Shown here: in pieces, positions 18,301-23,076 of the stretch
Layout: the number at the start of each line of letters is the position of its first letter
Numbering within the stretch: position 1 is the stretch's first letter
IMG/VR virus record: IMGVR_UViG_3300033571_018432
Coordinates: 1 to 23,395 of that record
DNA length: 23,395 bases
Strand: one strand, 5' to 3'
From: a virus
Program-made: the position numbers and the translations under genes
Notes under the pieces: generated by a model
Told to the model about the DNA's origin: nothing
The model's database searches: none
The model's input: only the letters and a program-made list of their open reading frames with translations

Positions 18301-19629
18301 CTTTCGCCTGTTATAGATTTGCAACAATTATCTGTTTATGCTATATCAAATTTAGTTGACAATAAAACATCATCAAATTTAAATGTTGATATAGTAGACG
18401 AAAGAGCCTTAATTGAAGATGGTAGTGTTTTAGATACTGATACTTATATAACTGGCACAGGAACTATTACAACAACAACTTCAAGCTCTACTATCACAGG
18501 AACTTCTACTTTGTTTCAAACTGAAGTAAGAGTTGGTGATACAATTCGAGTAGGAAACACTGCAATAGGTGTAGTAACTGCTATTGCAGGAAATACATCA
18601 TTAACAATTTCTGCAAATGCTCTTGCAACAAACGTATCTGGTGTTGCTTATAAAATTGTAGGAAGAAGTGTTATAGAAATAGATGAAGATGCTGATGGAA
18701 ATGGAACATTAACTACATGGATTGATGCAGCTGATAATATATTAGCAAATGCACAAATAGGTGCTAAATTAAAAATAGAAGGTGTATTATCTTCAAAAAT
18801 AGATGGTACTTATACTATTAAAAATGTAATTGAAGAAGCAAACATTGATCGATTTGCAGGTTCAGCTGACGGAAATAAAGTAACTATTACTTTAGATGGT
18901 ACTTTTACAAGTTTACCAACAACAAATACAATATACTTAGATGTTGTAAATGATTGGTATGAATTTAATTTAAATGGTACACATGTTTCTAATGTTGCTA
19001 GTGCTACAATTACAAGTACTGCTGATAATACATCAAGAATAAATGCTGGCGACGTTATTGTAAGCACGACAATTTATCAGGTTGTAAATCCTGATGGTGG
19101 TTCAGAACAAAGATTAGAGAAAAAAGTCTTAGGAACCGTTTCTTCAGTAACTTCTAATAGTATTGTTTTAACCGGCGTTCCTACAATTGGAGATGGTTCA
19201 ACACAACAAGTTTTGGCTGTTAGAAAAACAGGATTAAATTGGGCAATTAAACAATATGATAGTTTTGTTGATGATTTTGCTCCAACAGGAAGCACAAATT
19301 TAGCTAACTATATTACAAGAACTTTATCTTTAACAGAGCCCGCTAATAATATTAGAATATTATTTGATGCTAATATTCCACAATTTACAGATTTAAAAGT
19401 TTATTATAGAACTTTCAATGATATTAATACCAACTTATCTAAGTTACGTTGGTCTGAAACAGATTTTACTGTAAGTAGAAAAGATTCATTAGATATTTTT
19501 AGTGAAAGAGAAATAGAAATTAACAATATTACTGAGTTTAAAAATTTAGCAGTTAAGATTGTTTTTAAATCAACAAATAATGCTTATGTTCCTAAAGTTA
19601 AAGCTTTAAGAGTCATAGCTTTTAGTTAA
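12364..19629 (+). CDS. Giant DUF4815-type virion structural protein (2421 residues)
   Basis: The N-terminus (LSPYFDDFDEAKKFHRILF, RPGYAVQARELTQLQTILQ, RFGNHIFKNGSMVVPGD) is the hallmark of DUF4815, found in large structural proteins of marine T4-like phages. A conserved middle starts near residue 912 (NYLPRFDKIFLDSVGNLNV) and includes RISNLEYYTTLSILEKQTES, a likely helical segment. Near residue 1618, RHDPLAQTFVVSSKGGAFVT opens a domain common to T4-like baseplate and fibre proteins. An HGF module (His1810) and two TGT-RF-GD modules (from about residues 539 and 2029) are embedded. The C-terminus (NLAVKIVFKSTNNAYVPKVK) looks complete. A CDC triplet lies at residues 117-119. The gene takes up nearly a third of the window. 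The likely place is the baseplate periphery or a long fibre; the exact role is unknown. No frameshift is seen over 7.2 kb. Confidence 0.82.
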   Translation: MPSQTDFNLSPYFDDFDEAKKFHRILFRPGYAVQARELTQLQTILQNQVERFGNHIFKNGSMVVPGDVNVDNEVQFVKLDETFNTVDVTTYLINFRNKIVTGVTSGVKALVVDTSECDCMVEGDSSIPSLFFKIQDTASDGTTKRFVPGETLTALATDNTTTNNFRLTTNQIGDISVKIKSFADNGGAATTFTGNSLTDVLGYSFAFEVKEGVYFIDGTFVKNDELHLYISRFTTNVSARVGFEITEETITPEEDTSLNDNAQGSSNFAAPGAHRLKIVLSLKRLPIESEDEIRFVELLRVKNGFVQQIIKNTQYAEIEKTFARRTFDESGNYEVSKFKMSVRDHLNDGTNNGVFSAAPAIPETGTTYGSEDKVAVAIEPGKAYVEGYEIERIQTQFVSLDRARPINGVENGHIARLDDQPIGTPVGNYILINTVRGVPQISNFSTIYLWDGRQTHASIPTVGSTTNSGKTNLIGTARVRSFELHSNSYNSSSLYKLSLFDIKMESGFSFERDVKWLTDVGRTNAINFFAYTEQATDYVTVTGSANGTITSTNDPIIGTGTRFLDDFKIGDVVVLNDNFVGFVSSIVSANLLLLDRPLTAALITSTGTLTLGRGNAKIYDSEFDSLLYKTGKDVTKTLRGFDSASGQDILKSSTQEVRRVITETANVSGIFQTTLANANEFFLSDQNIENYTLFDNTTKQIVNLTSATITFDNDSNRKVVSISGLTPSRSYTLITTIFQTGTVASERTKTLTNSGNQDIVGAKNVTAKNIELPHADVYEIVSVSMRPGFFDSYSTSGAVDITDRFTLDDGQRTTHYQKANLVLKEGAGVPTGALRVNYKYFAYSGSGNYFSVDSYSTLGYKNIPKFKTRNNDNTTQEVYLHDCIDYRPVISGLNSFTPEIPKIGSDFETSISNYLPRFDKIFLDSVGNLNVIQGSPSTNPTQPEDPKEGMVLSTVFLPAYTKNASDVTIFQKDNRRYTMKDIGFLEKRISNLEYYTTLSILEKQTESLSIKDEITGLDKFKNGFIVDQFTGHSVGNVNHPDYRISIDSITRQLRPMHYTDSLIVVENLTSGLQRTDRDYQKTGDLITLPYTEETFIFNPNASRSIDVNPYKTGAFNGEVTLIPEVDTWKDTDRRPDLIVNDDNNYDAIRFIGERIGITGTQWGEWSTNWTGSTSIVNNYQTNTGAGIGTFQDTITTDVGTNTREGIQTSAVSTVNSTNYGDRIVDVSYIPYMRSIPITFFAENLKPDTKFYPFFDGQSVSSTTKPGDEFNVTKVVGSANLNFDLDTANNSALSTDPARSYNGIFQPSFSIGDVLRGESHTAVTVTAISNISGTAATSFTLTVSSATGLKPGHWVYLYNFDKTRVNPSVVSNLTVNNITTTITTFGSNHSKQLQQEVFKISAINGNVLTLVRTGGGPEFNTLESSNLIQPFDSYSTAAYPANDGGKLVKLQGSGVVTKSGDIVSNNVNIVLSNIKNGFGVGEVLTGTISTGTGSVNNVTISSINGSSSTASAPTMKSYGGQLRTDDNGTLTGTFVVPINTFRTGDKIFKLSDNISNSDFDFDSTGIATFSATGLTLAKEATVTTSRNIRYQTDRVFQSNPARRVTTTSRLTSFVPFRRHDPLAQTFVVSSKGGAFVTGVDLYFEEVGDRPVFVQLVTTNNGIPSTKVLPFTTVVKTASQINVSSDGSTATRFDFTSPVYLNNNETYAILVKTDEPGTTLFISELGETDLITSNVISQQPLIGTLYMSQNTQEYVANPKFDLKFKLIKATFDTSVVADVPLKSLPPLTFVLEENPFEFTPNSLKVRVKARNHGFSSGNIVVISNVTKGVYGGNGTNGANERLLNGSHTILSYGLTKDSFLIELQNDDGAGNTLLVGTTANFIKGFYGGTGIICTRQLSMDTMYYKSNDLFFTDTSIKYYVIAQNSAGDSTEELPFVTNQDYNFDERKIIKSFENETLITADPLVKSPTLTFNIEMSSSNENLSPVIDLQQLSVYAISNLVDNKTSSNLNVDIVDERALIEDGSVLDTDTYITGTGTITTTTSSSTITGTSTLFQTEVRVGDTIRVGNTAIGVVTAIAGNTSLTISANALATNVSGVAYKIVGRSVIEIDEDADGNGTLTTWIDAADNILANAQIGAKLKIEGVLSSKIDGTYTIKNVIEEANIDRFAGSADGNKVTITLDGTFTSLPTTNTIYLDVVNDWYEFNLNGTHVSNVASATITSTADNTSRINAGDVIVSTTIYQVVNPDGGSEQRLEKKVLGTVSSVTSNSIVLTGVPTIGDGSTQQVLAVRKTGLNWAIKQYDSFVDDFAPTGSTNLANYITRTLSLTEPANNIRILFDANIPQFTDLKVYYRTFNDINTNLSKLRWSETDFTVSRKDSLDIFSEREIEINNITEFKNLAVKIVFKSTNNAYVPKVKALRVIAFS
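13978..14205 (+). repeat. TGT-RF-GD beta module, copy B
   Basis: Near residues 539-614 of the DUF4815 protein the sequence runs GSANGTITSTNDPIIGTGTR, FLDDFKIGDVVVLND, then two strands. It aligns with copy A in the neighbouring giant protein, where TRFLDQLKTGD is nearly the same. The region is embedded between conserved DUF4815 segments, consistent with module insertion. Confidence 0.6.
18448..18669 (+). repeat. TGT-RF-GD beta module, copy C
   Basis: Residues about 2029-2102 read ITGTGTITTTTSSSTITGTS followed by TLFQTEVRVGDTIRVG, the same plan as copies A and B. It lies in the C-terminal third of the DUF4815 protein, about 1490 codons after copy B. Confidence 0.55.
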
Positions 19630-19630
19630 A

Positions 19631-19861
19631 ATGAGTTTAGTAAAAATTAAAGAATATCCTGATTTTAAAAAAGATTTATATTCTAAAGGAGTTATCAATA
19701 CTAATAAAAAAGATTATGAGGGCTACAAAAAAAGAAAAGAAATTTTAATGAATAGAGAAAAAGAAATAGATCAAATTAGAGATACTGTAAAAGAAATAAA
19801 TATTTTAAAACAAGAATTGTACGAAATTAAAAAGTTAATCTTAGAGGTGTTAAAAAAATAA
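19631..19861 (+). CDS. Small coiled-coil protein of unknown function
   Basis: The product is 76 residues, very rich in Lys, Glu and Ile. The first 30 residues contain YPDFKKDLYSKGVINTN, a pattern I associate with small proteins between structural genes of marine T4-like phages (D-F-x-K/R-D-x-x-S/T-G-x-I/V-x-N-T). Residues 40-76 show heptad-like hydrophobic spacing (REKEIDQIRDTVKEINILKQ) and are probably a coiled coil. It has no signal peptide or membrane segment. ATG lies one base after the stop of the giant gene with no visible ribosome site, so coupled translation is likely. Position and length suggest a minor virion or assembly protein; no function can be assigned. Confidence 0.72.
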   Translation: MSLVKIKEYPDFKKDLYSKGVINTNKKDYEGYKKRKEILMNREKEIDQIRDTVKEINILKQELYEIKKLILEVLKK

Positions 19862-19862
19862 T

Positions 19863-20486
19863 ATGGCATTAAGAAACGTAGCAACTTCAGATACTATAAA
19901 CACATTCAGAACAACATTTAATTCTTTAGGAACAGATGTTGGTGATTTAGCAACATTAAATACTGTTGCTAAAAGTAGTATTGTTGCAGCTATAAATGAA
20001 GCCGTAGCTTCACCTGTAACTTTTACAATAAAAGACGGAGCTTTAAATACTTCTATTATAAATTCTAATGATGTAATAAATTTTATAGGAAGTACAGGAA
20101 TAACAGCAACAGTTTCTACTGATACAGTAACGATTTTAGCAGATTTAGCAGATATTTGTACAGGAATATCTAATGCTACAACAGACACAGATAAATTTTT
20201 AGTGGCTGATGGAACTACATTAAAATACAGAACAGGAACAGAATTGCGTTCAGATATTGCTGCCGTTGCAACAGTATCTTTTAATGTAAGAAGTTATACG
20301 GGAAATGCTAGCACTACTTCTTTTGCGATAACATCAGGACAAACAACAGCATCTGTAATAGTTACAGAAAACGGCGTAGTACAAAGACCGACTGTTGATT
20401 ATTCTATTGTAGGAGGAAATTGTATTTTTGTATCGGCTCCTGAAAGTGGAGTCGCAATAAATATTAGAGAGTTGATAGTAACTTAA
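19863..20486 (+). CDS. Short tail-fibre-like protein (207 residues)
   Basis: The N-terminal half contains a helix-type segment TLNTVAKSSIVAAINEAV (residues 31-48), common in phage fibre proteins near the baseplate end. Residues 70-90 (DVINFIGSTGITATVSTDTV) form a small strand module that also occurs in the gene at 4661. FLVADGTTLKYRTGTELRSD (112-131) is a familiar fibre motif of marine phages. The C-terminus, YTGNASTTSFAITSG followed by VIVTENGVVQRPTVDY and IRELIV, is a beta domain seen at the end of many cyanophage structural proteins. I infer a short trimeric fibre or fibre tip. ATG follows the preceding stop by one base. The nearest purine-rich site (AGAGGT, 19843-19848) lies 14 bases upstream, which is far for efficient use. 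Confidence 0.72.
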   Translation: MALRNVATSDTINTFRTTFNSLGTDVGDLATLNTVAKSSIVAAINEAVASPVTFTIKDGALNTSIINSNDVINFIGSTGITATVSTDTVTILADLADICTGISNATTDTDKFLVADGTTLKYRTGTELRSDIAAVATVSFNVRSYTGNASTTSFAITSGQTTASVIVTENGVVQRPTVDYSIVGGNCIFVSAPESGVAINIRELIVT

Positions 20487-20497
20487 AAATTTTATTA

Positions 20498-20505
20498 TAT
20501 AAATA
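20498..20505 (+). promoter_or_regulatory. T4-type late promoter box (TATAAATA)
   Basis: An exact TATAAATA lies in the 39-base gap between the genes at 19863 and 20526. Initiation about six bases downstream (near 20511) would give a leader of about 15 bases holding GAGG (20518-20521), four bases before the ATG. A one-mismatch copy, AATAAATA at 20510-20517, follows but abuts the ribosome site and is a poor candidate. Confidence 0.68.
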
Positions 20506-20525
20506 TAGTAATAAATAGAGGTAAA

Positions 20526-20723
20526 ATGACAACAAGAATAACTAGCAGTAATATTCAGGACACTACAGTTGACACAGCTGATTTAGCTAATAGTGCTGTA
20601 ACAAATGCAAAGTTGGGTTCAGCTTCTGTAACGCAAAATAAATTAAGTACACCTGTGACACTTAACATTATTGCTTCTGATGGAACAACGATATTAAAAA
20701 CACTCGTGGGACCCGGAACTTAA
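20526..20723 (+). CDS. Very small fibre-associated protein (65 residues)
   Basis: The first 45 residues repeat short polar units (SSNIQDTTVDTADLANSAV, TNAKLGSASVTQNKL). This is the D-T/S-A-x-L-A-x-x-A-V-T-x-A-K-L pattern common in phage fibre shafts. The last 20 residues (NIIASDGTTILKTLVGPGT) resemble a small terminal domain in marine phage fibre proteins with D-G-T-x-L-K-T-L-x-G-x-G. The length suggests either a complete miniature fibre subunit or the remnant of a longer fibre. It has its own late promoter box and a GAGG ribosome site, so it appears to be a functional separate gene. It has no membrane segment or cysteine. Confidence 0.68.
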   Translation: MTTRITSSNIQDTTVDTADLANSAVTNAKLGSASVTQNKLSTPVTLNIIASDGTTILKTLVGPGT

Positions 20724-20728
20724 TAGTA

Positions 20729-20736
20729 TATAAATA
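20729..20736 (+). promoter_or_regulatory. T4-type late promoter box (TATAAATA)
   Basis: An exact TATAAATA lies in the 40-base gap before ATG 20764. The expected start near 20742 would give a leader of about 22 bases containing GGAG (20752-20755), eight bases before the ATG. Of the boxes in this window it has the best-spaced promoter, ribosome site and start codon. Confidence 0.72.
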
Positions 20737-20763
20737 TAATGAAAGAATTATGGAGATTTTAGT

Positions 20764-21993
20764 ATGGCAATAAGAGAACCGGTTTATTATGATGCTGGAA
20801 CAGGATCTATAAGAAAATTAAGTTCAGGACAAATAGATCAAATTATATCTGAGTGTGTATATCAATATTCACTAAGTCCATCAGTAACATTATCAGTTGC
20901 CGACTCAACAGGCACACCCCTAGCCGCCATGACGGATAGTAGGTATATTGCTGGTGCATCTTCTACTAGTACTACTGCATTTCCAACAGAAGCAACCACA
21001 GCAGAACCTTCTATTATTAGTCCAACTTTTCAAAGAATAAATCAACAAGTAGCAACAGTAACGCCTGTAACAAGTACAACAACATTATGGCCTGCTTATT
21101 TTACATCAGGACAAAATTTACAAGCTATGACATTACAAGATGTAAAAGATACTTTTTTACATCCTGCTATAGATTTACTCACATCAGCTAGCACATCATC
21201 TACTAATCAAGGTGGTACATATACAATTTCATCTTCGGATTCTTTGGCAGATCATACACTTGTTTCTGCTACACCGGTTTTTCAAGATACTAGAGCTGAT
21301 ATATTCGGTTTTGAATCTGTAACATATTCTGGTATAGTTCAAAATTCTACTAGTGGAAGTGGCAGTGGTGCTACATTTACTATACGAAGAAATGTTTTTA
21401 CAGGAGTATATGATATTGTAAAAACTGCAAATGGTACAAGTTATGCTCAAACGAATACTTTAACTATTAATGGCAGCCAATTAGGTGGAACGGATGGCAC
21501 TCACAATATAATCATAACAGTTTTAACTACAGCGGCTGGAGGAGGTGTAGATACTTTTACAAGCTCAGGAGCTGGAGTTACAGGTAGCCTTATTAGTATA
21601 CCTGAACCTGTAGATCAACCTCTTGTAATTAATTCTTATTATTTACATAGAAGAAATGGTGCCGGTTCAAATTCATACACAGCTCCTGTATTTTTAAAGG
21701 CCAATGGTGATGTGCAAGTTTATAGTACAGCAAATTTTTCTAGTTATATTTCTGATTGGATTAGATATACGGCTGCTTCATCCACAGAAGGTTATAAAAT
21801 TACTTATAATATAAATGGTTCAGGAAATAATAGAGGCACTAGTATGGTAAATACTAGATTTGATGACTCAACAGGAGGAAACTATAGGACTTTCCAAGCT
21901 GCTGGATTTGATGACTACAGAGCACAAGAAATTCCTAATTCAACAGCAATTTTCGTAGCCAATACATATAATTTAAAAATATTGAAATCGTAA
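20764..21993 (+). CDS. Virion structural protein with embedded GSGY module (409 residues)
   Basis: The N-terminus, REPVYYDAGTGSIRKLSSGQ followed by IDQIISECVYQYS, matches the opening of a family of structural proteins in marine T4-like phages, which I cannot equate with a T4 gene. Residues 75-140 (FPTEATTAEPSIISPTFQRI then MTLQDVKDTFLHPAIDLL) are also family-like. Residues about 197-253 are a GSGY/LGG module (GATFTIRRN, GTSY, GSQLGGT). It closely resembles the repeats in the 1836-residue protein 13 kb upstream. After it the sequence returns to a globular C-terminal domain with Tyr- and Asn-rich strands (INSYYLHRRNGAG, FDDYRAQEIPNSTAIFVAN). The probable role is tail- or neck-associated structure. 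The start has a good GGAG site. A short stretch near 20896-20940 is unusually GC-rich. Confidence 0.72.
   Translation: MAIREPVYYDAGTGSIRKLSSGQIDQIISECVYQYSLSPSVTLSVADSTGTPLAAMTDSRYIAGASSTSTTAFPTEATTAEPSIISPTFQRINQQVATVTPVTSTTTLWPAYFTSGQNLQAMTLQDVKDTFLHPAIDLLTSASTSSTNQGGTYTISSSDSLADHTLVSATPVFQDTRADIFGFESVTYSGIVQNSTSGSGSGATFTIRRNVFTGVYDIVKTANGTSYAQTNTLTINGSQLGGTDGTHNIIITVLTTAAGGGVDTFTSSGAGVTGSLISIPEPVDQPLVINSYYLHRRNGAGSNSYTAPVFLKANGDVQVYSTANFSSYISDWIRYTAASSTEGYKITYNINGSGNNRGTSMVNTRFDDSTGGNYRTFQAAGFDDYRAQEIPNSTAIFVANTYNLKILKS
21352..21522 (+). repeat. Distant copy of the GSGY/LGG module
   Basis: The segment encodes GATFTIRRN, G-V-Y-D-I-V, GTSY (Tyr codon at 21442) and GSQLGGTDG. These occur in the same order and at about the same spacing as in the four copies at 7041-8022. 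GGTGCTACATTTAC resembles AAGTGCTACATTTAA in those copies. Its presence in an unrelated neighbouring structural gene points to module transfer within the locus. Confidence 0.65.
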
Positions 21994-22005
21994 TTAATAT
22001 AATAT

Positions 22006-22011
22006 AAGGAG
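22006..22011 (+). promoter_or_regulatory. Ribosome binding site of the 155-residue gene
   Basis: AAGGAG lies five bases before ATG 22017 in a 23-base gap. It is one of the two strongest Shine-Dalgarno matches in the window and fixes the start of an otherwise unrecognised gene. No late promoter octamer occurs in this gap. Confidence 0.6.
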
Positions 22012-22016
22012 TTGAA

Positions 22017-22484
22017 ATGCCGGCGTTTAGTAATAAAATTGAAGAAGTTTGTTTTTTGAATACCGAAAAAAGTATTGTTGAAATATTATATAAAGAAAAT
22101 AATAAAGTAGTTAGTTATCATTTACCAGTAGACTTTAATAATCAAGAATTTCAAAAATTAATTTCGGAATATAGTTTAGAAAAAATAGAATTATCTACAA
22201 AAAATAAATACAAGTCTTATAGAAAGATAATAGAAAATCATTTAAAAAAAACAAGTGAAAATTTTGAAAAAAATTCACAAAACGATAACAACGCATTTTT
22301 TGAAAAATTAGAAAAATTTATATTTAATTTTGATGAAAATTTAGATGATGAAATGCTTTTTAAATTAAAATTAAAAATGTTTGAAACTGATAAACTTAAA
22401 AATTGTAAAGAACAAGATAAAAAATCAAAAATAAGATTAGCTAAGACTCCTTTAGAGTTATTTCAAGAATACAATAGCCTGTAA
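22017..22484 (+). CDS. Lys/Glu-rich protein of unknown function (155 residues)
   Basis: I do not recognise a named family. The first 50 residues look globular with alternating strands (KIEEVCFLNTEKSIVEILY, VVSYHLPVDFNNQEFQKLI). The rest is mainly charged and predicted helical (YRKIIENHLKKTSENFEKN, FKLKLKMFETDKLKN), ending in KTPLELFQEYNSL. It has two cysteines, no signal peptide and no membrane segment. It is AT-rich with many Lys (AAA) and Asn (AAT) codons, unlike the Thr/Ser/Gly-rich virion proteins before it. It has a strong ribosome site and is followed seven bases later by the glycosyltransferase-like gene. It may mark the passage from the structural module to an accessory module. A chaperone or assembly helper is conceivable but unsupported. 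Confidence 0.7.
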   Translation: MPAFSNKIEEVCFLNTEKSIVEILYKENNKVVSYHLPVDFNNQEFQKLISEYSLEKIELSTKNKYKSYRKIIENHLKKTSENFEKNSQNDNNAFFEKLEKFIFNFDENLDDEMLFKLKLKMFETDKLKNCKEQDKKSKIRLAKTPLELFQEYNSL

Positions 22485-22491
22485 TTTTTAA

Positions 22492-23076
22492 ATGAAAAAA
22501 CCTACGGTTTATTGCCTTAAATGGGGTATCAAATATAATAGAAAATTTGTAGAAGATTTAAAATCATCACTAGAAAAGTATTTAACTGTTGATTATGATT
22601 TTAAATGTTATACAGATAAACCTGAAACTGATTATGATATACCTGTTAAATATGATTATTTGAAAGGCGTATGGCATAAAATTGCTTTATTAGAATTTAC
22701 AGGACCTTCTTTATATTTTGATTTGGATGTAAAAATTGTTGATAATATAAATTTTTTAATAGATGATTTTAAAGATTTTACTGTAGTTAATTCTCAGCCA
22801 TGGAAAAAAACGCCTAGCAATTATAATTTTGATTTTAAATTTAAGTTATTCAAAAATACGCTTATAAACACTTCTATTATGCGTTGGTCAAACAGTGCGG
22901 ATATATGTAATTATTTTTTATCCAATAGAGATAAGTTTATACAAGATTATAAAGCAACCGATAGATTTATATACAATGAAAAATTGTCATATAAATATTT
23001 TATAACGGACAAGATTTCTAGTTGGAAAGAAAATAAAGAAAATACAATTGTTTTGTATAATGGATTTTACAAATGA
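22492..23076 (+). CDS. Putative glycosyltransferase with DLD motif (194 residues)
   Basis: The N-terminus (TVYCLKWGIKYNRKFVEDL, residues 5-23), CYTDKPE (39-45) and VWHKIALLEF (60-69) are followed by LYFDLDVKIVDNI (74-86). The DLD triplet at 77-79 fits the metal- and nucleotide-sugar-binding D-x-D site of GT-A fold enzymes. Phage and bacterial proteins of the K-W-G-x-K-Y...F-T-D...Y-F-D-L-D-V type resemble this. NTSIMRWSN (126-134) and TDRFIYNE (156-163) may correspond to acceptor and catalytic regions. Relatives as I recall them often end with a G-K-P-K-P-like segment. Here the chain stops at IVLYNGFYK, so the C-terminus may be shortened. The substrate is unknown. The stop overlaps the next start (ATGA, 23073-23076), so the two genes are probably translationally coupled. 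Confidence 0.65.
   Translation: MKKPTVYCLKWGIKYNRKFVEDLKSSLEKYLTVDYDFKCYTDKPETDYDIPVKYDYLKGVWHKIALLEFTGPSLYFDLDVKIVDNINFLIDDFKDFTVVNSQPWKKTPSNYNFDFKFKLFKNTLINTSIMRWSNSADICNYFLSNRDKFIQDYKATDRFIYNEKLSYKYFITDKISSWKENKENTIVLYNGFYK
22990..22997 (+). promoter_or_regulatory. Possible intragenic late promoter box (TATAAATA)
   Basis: An exact TATAAATA lies inside the glycosyltransferase-like gene, about 76 bases before ATG 23073. T4 late promoters can lie inside upstream genes, so it could serve the oxygenase-like gene. In such AT-rich coding DNA one chance match is expected to be plausible, and the bases also encode YKY. Confidence 0.3.

Noticed and set aside
19850-20188. 112-codon open frame on the minus strand over the 207-residue fibre-like gene
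   Set aside because: It has the same complement-type composition and overlaps a gene with recognisable fibre motifs. No promoter octamer is seen on that strand.
20456-20463. AATAAATA and GATAAATA matches inside genes (20456, 19795, 22203, 10770)
   Set aside because: Relaxed matches are expected by chance in such AT-rich coding DNA and lack a well-placed leader. I kept only exact TATAAATA sites.
20485-20497. AAAAATTTT palindrome after the 207-residue gene as a terminator
   Set aside because: It has no G/C-stem and no distinct hairpin followed by a T-run. It is simply AT-rich spacer before a promoter box.
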